Source: Clostridiaceae bacterium JG1575
GTDB taxonomy: Bacteria; Bacillota; Clostridia; Clostridiales; Clostridiaceae
Reading direction: 5' to 3'
Assembly: GCA_002838815.1 (NCBI GenBank)
Contig: LQGW01000052.1
Location: 186,001-250,000 of the forward strand
DNA length: 64,000 bases
Part shown: piece by piece, positions 62,605-64,000 of the stretch
Layout of the letters: the number at the start of each line of letters is the position of its first letter
Position numbering within the stretch: the stretch's first letter is position 1
The notes under the pieces: model-generated
Databases searched by the model: none
What the model saw: only the letters and a program-made list of their open reading frames with translations
What the model was told of the DNA's origin: nothing
Made by a program: the position numbers and the translations under genes

Positions 62605-64000
62605 AAATCGCTGGAGCATTTACGGCCAAAGCCTGAAAATTCTTTGGCAGACCGATAAAAAAACAGTGTTTCTTAGTTTAATCGTTTCCTTCATCGAAGC
62701 GTTGCCCGTTATTTTCGGCGTGGTTCTTCTCGCCCAGGTGGTGGCAGGGCTCTCGGCAGGACTCCCCTTTCAAGCCGTCTTTCTTCGAACGCTTTTTTGG
62801 AGCGCCTTGATTTTCCTTTTGGAGCTTTTGAAATCCGGGGATGCCTATAAAACCTATCTTTTGGAAAACCTCTCCCTTAAGCTAAAGCGCAACATTTGCG
62901 AGAAGTCGCTGACGATGGATTTTGAAACGCTGGAGCACCCTTCGACCTACAATCTCTATCGAGAAATGGAGGAGCGGCAGAACTTCACCGGTCGCGGCAT
63001 CCTCTCGTTTGCTTACAGCTTACTCTCCTATACGACTGAAAGTTTTTTCACCTTATTGATTACCGGAGTTTCTTTTGTCGTCTTCTTTTTTAAGAACACG
63101 CCGGATGCCGCGCATGCCGGGATGAATTACGTCCCCTGGAATCTTTTGGTCTTGGGGACGCTGATTCTCACCTTAATTTCCGGAGCCTACGGGTTACTGA
63201 AAATCCTCGACTACGAGGGCAAGATGATTGAAGAAGTGACGCCGGGCTCCCGCTTTGGCTCCTATGTAATGAACCAGGTGCTCAATTATCAAAAAACCAA
63301 AAGCCTGCGCCTTTTCAACCAAACGCCCAGTTTCTTAAGCGAAATTCGCAGGGTCCTAAAGTCCTATCAAACCATCGCCGAAAAAACCGGCATCCTTTTG
63401 GGTCAAGCGGGCATCTTCTTTGGTTTAGGGGATTTTATCCTCCTTGCGGCCCTTTTAATCGCCTGCGGCATCAAAGTGCAGACGGGGGCCATCACCCTCT
63501 CGGAGATGGTGTATTATCTGGGGCTCTACCGCCTCTTCAATTCCTCGGGAATCATGTTCGTTCAAGGAGTGGCCCGAACCTATGCCTTAACGCCGGAGCT
63601 GGCCCTTTACCAACAATATCTCGCCTTGCCCGATCCCAAAAGCCAAACCCACATCCCCATCGAAAAGCGCCAGGATCGCGCATACGCTCTATCTCTTCGC
63701 GACGTTTCCTTCACTTACCCCAACACCAATCGCGAAGCGCTGCACCACTTATCCTTGGACCTACCCATGGGTAAAAAAATTGCCATCGTGGGCGAAAATG
63801 GTTCGGGAAAAACCACCTTCATCAAGCTCTTGACCCGTCTTTACGACCCCTCAGAGGGGGAAATCCGCTTAAATGGCTTTGACATCAAAAAATACGACTA
63901 CGAAGAATATCGCAGCCTCTTTTCCGTGGTGTTTCAGGACTTTAAGCTCTTTTGCTTGCCCTTGGACGAAAACGTCGCCTGCAGCAAAGAGGTGGATTCC
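62594..64000 (+). CDS. Second ABC half-transporter (cut by window end)
   Basis: The frame starts at ATG 62594 and is open to the window end, about 469 residues. It has membrane helices in the first ~320 residues, then an ATP-binding domain with YALSLRDVSFTYP, Walker A GENGSGKTTF and the Q-loop FSVVFQDFKLF. The signature motif and Walker B lie beyond the window. The overlap with the preceding gene indicates a heterodimer. Confidence 0.88.
   Translation, partial: MTFKNRWSIYGQSLKILWQTDKKTVFLSLIVSFIEALPVIFGVVLLAQVVAGLSAGLPFQAVFLRTLFWSALIFLLELLKSGDAYKTYLLENLSLKLKRNICEKSLTMDFETLEHPSTYNLYREMEERQNFTGRGILSFAYSLLSYTTESFFTLLITGVSFVVFFFKNTPDAAHAGMNYVPWNLLVLGTLILTLISGAYGLLKILDYEGKMIEEVTPGSRFGSYVMNQVLNYQKTKSLRLFNQTPSFLSEIRRVLKSYQTIAEKTGILLGQAGIFFGLGDFILLAALLIACGIKVQTGAITLSEMVYYLGLYRLFNSSGIMFVQGVARTYALTPELALYQQYLALPDPKSQTHIPIEKRQDRAYALSLRDVSFTYPNTNREALHHLSLDLPMGKKIAIVGENGSGKTTFIKLLTRLYDPSEGEIRLNGFDIKKYDYEEYRSLFSVVFQDFKLFCLPLDENVACSKEVDS

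Overview
The window is a gene-dense stretch of a bacterial chromosome from a low- to mid-GC Firmicute of the Clostridia/Tissierellia type. This rests on the FabT-FabH-ACP type fatty-acid cluster, a YolD/UvrX pair with Gram-positive SOS boxes, a LexA close to a methionine gamma-lyase-family gene, ribonuclease Y, CWB2 cell-wall repeats and a selenocysteine formate dehydrogenase next to Nuo/Hyl-like subunits. Strong AGGAGG-type ribosome sites and some TTG/GTG starts fit. No species is named; no rRNA, tRNA, CRISPR array or insertion sequence was seen.

Layout. 1-5.3 kb: a partial DUF2254 membrane protein, a methionine gamma-lyase-like PLP enzyme, a small membrane protein, lexA, deoD and a Xer-type recombinase, then about 1 kb without genes. 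6.4-10.1 kb: a PAF-acetylhydrolase-like hydrolase, a tandem P-II protein, and an SOS-controlled uvrX-yolD pair in which the polymerase is interrupted by a frameshift in a T7 tract. 10.3-19 kb: a complete fab/acc operon (marR/fabT, fabH, acpP, fabD, fabG, fabF, accB, fabZ, accC, accD, accA) lacking an enoyl-ACP reductase, followed by convergent birA-bioY, which supply biotin to AccB. 21-26.6 kb: a large secreted S8 protease with three CWB2 repeats and a PrcB-like lipoprotein, then another 1.1 kb gene-free segment. 27.7-31.4 kb: UV endonuclease UvsE and two alpha/beta hydrolases.

31.5-45.7 kb is the metabolic core, all on the minus strand. A nuoE-like, nuoF-like, Fe-S protein, formate dehydrogenase, ferritin-like operon encodes an NAD-linked, probably electron-bifurcating formate dehydrogenase. 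Its catalytic subunit is read through an in-frame UGA as selenocysteine, with a SECIS hairpin directly after the codon. Upstream lies a molybdopterin-cofactor cluster rich in fusions: mogA, mobA-fdhD, moeA, moeA-PBP, moaA, moaC-MOSC and a small MOSC protein. These genes make, insert and sulfurate the cofactor the dehydrogenase needs. A large TIR-transmembrane-beta-propeller protein sits directly upstream in the same direction.

49-64 kb: a MATE transporter, a TcaA-like lipoprotein, an unknown membrane protein with an internal duplication, purB, HPr, a glucose-type EIIA, an aspartate aminotransferase, a GT4 glycosyltransferase, ribonuclease Y, and two ABC half-transporters, the second cut by the window end.
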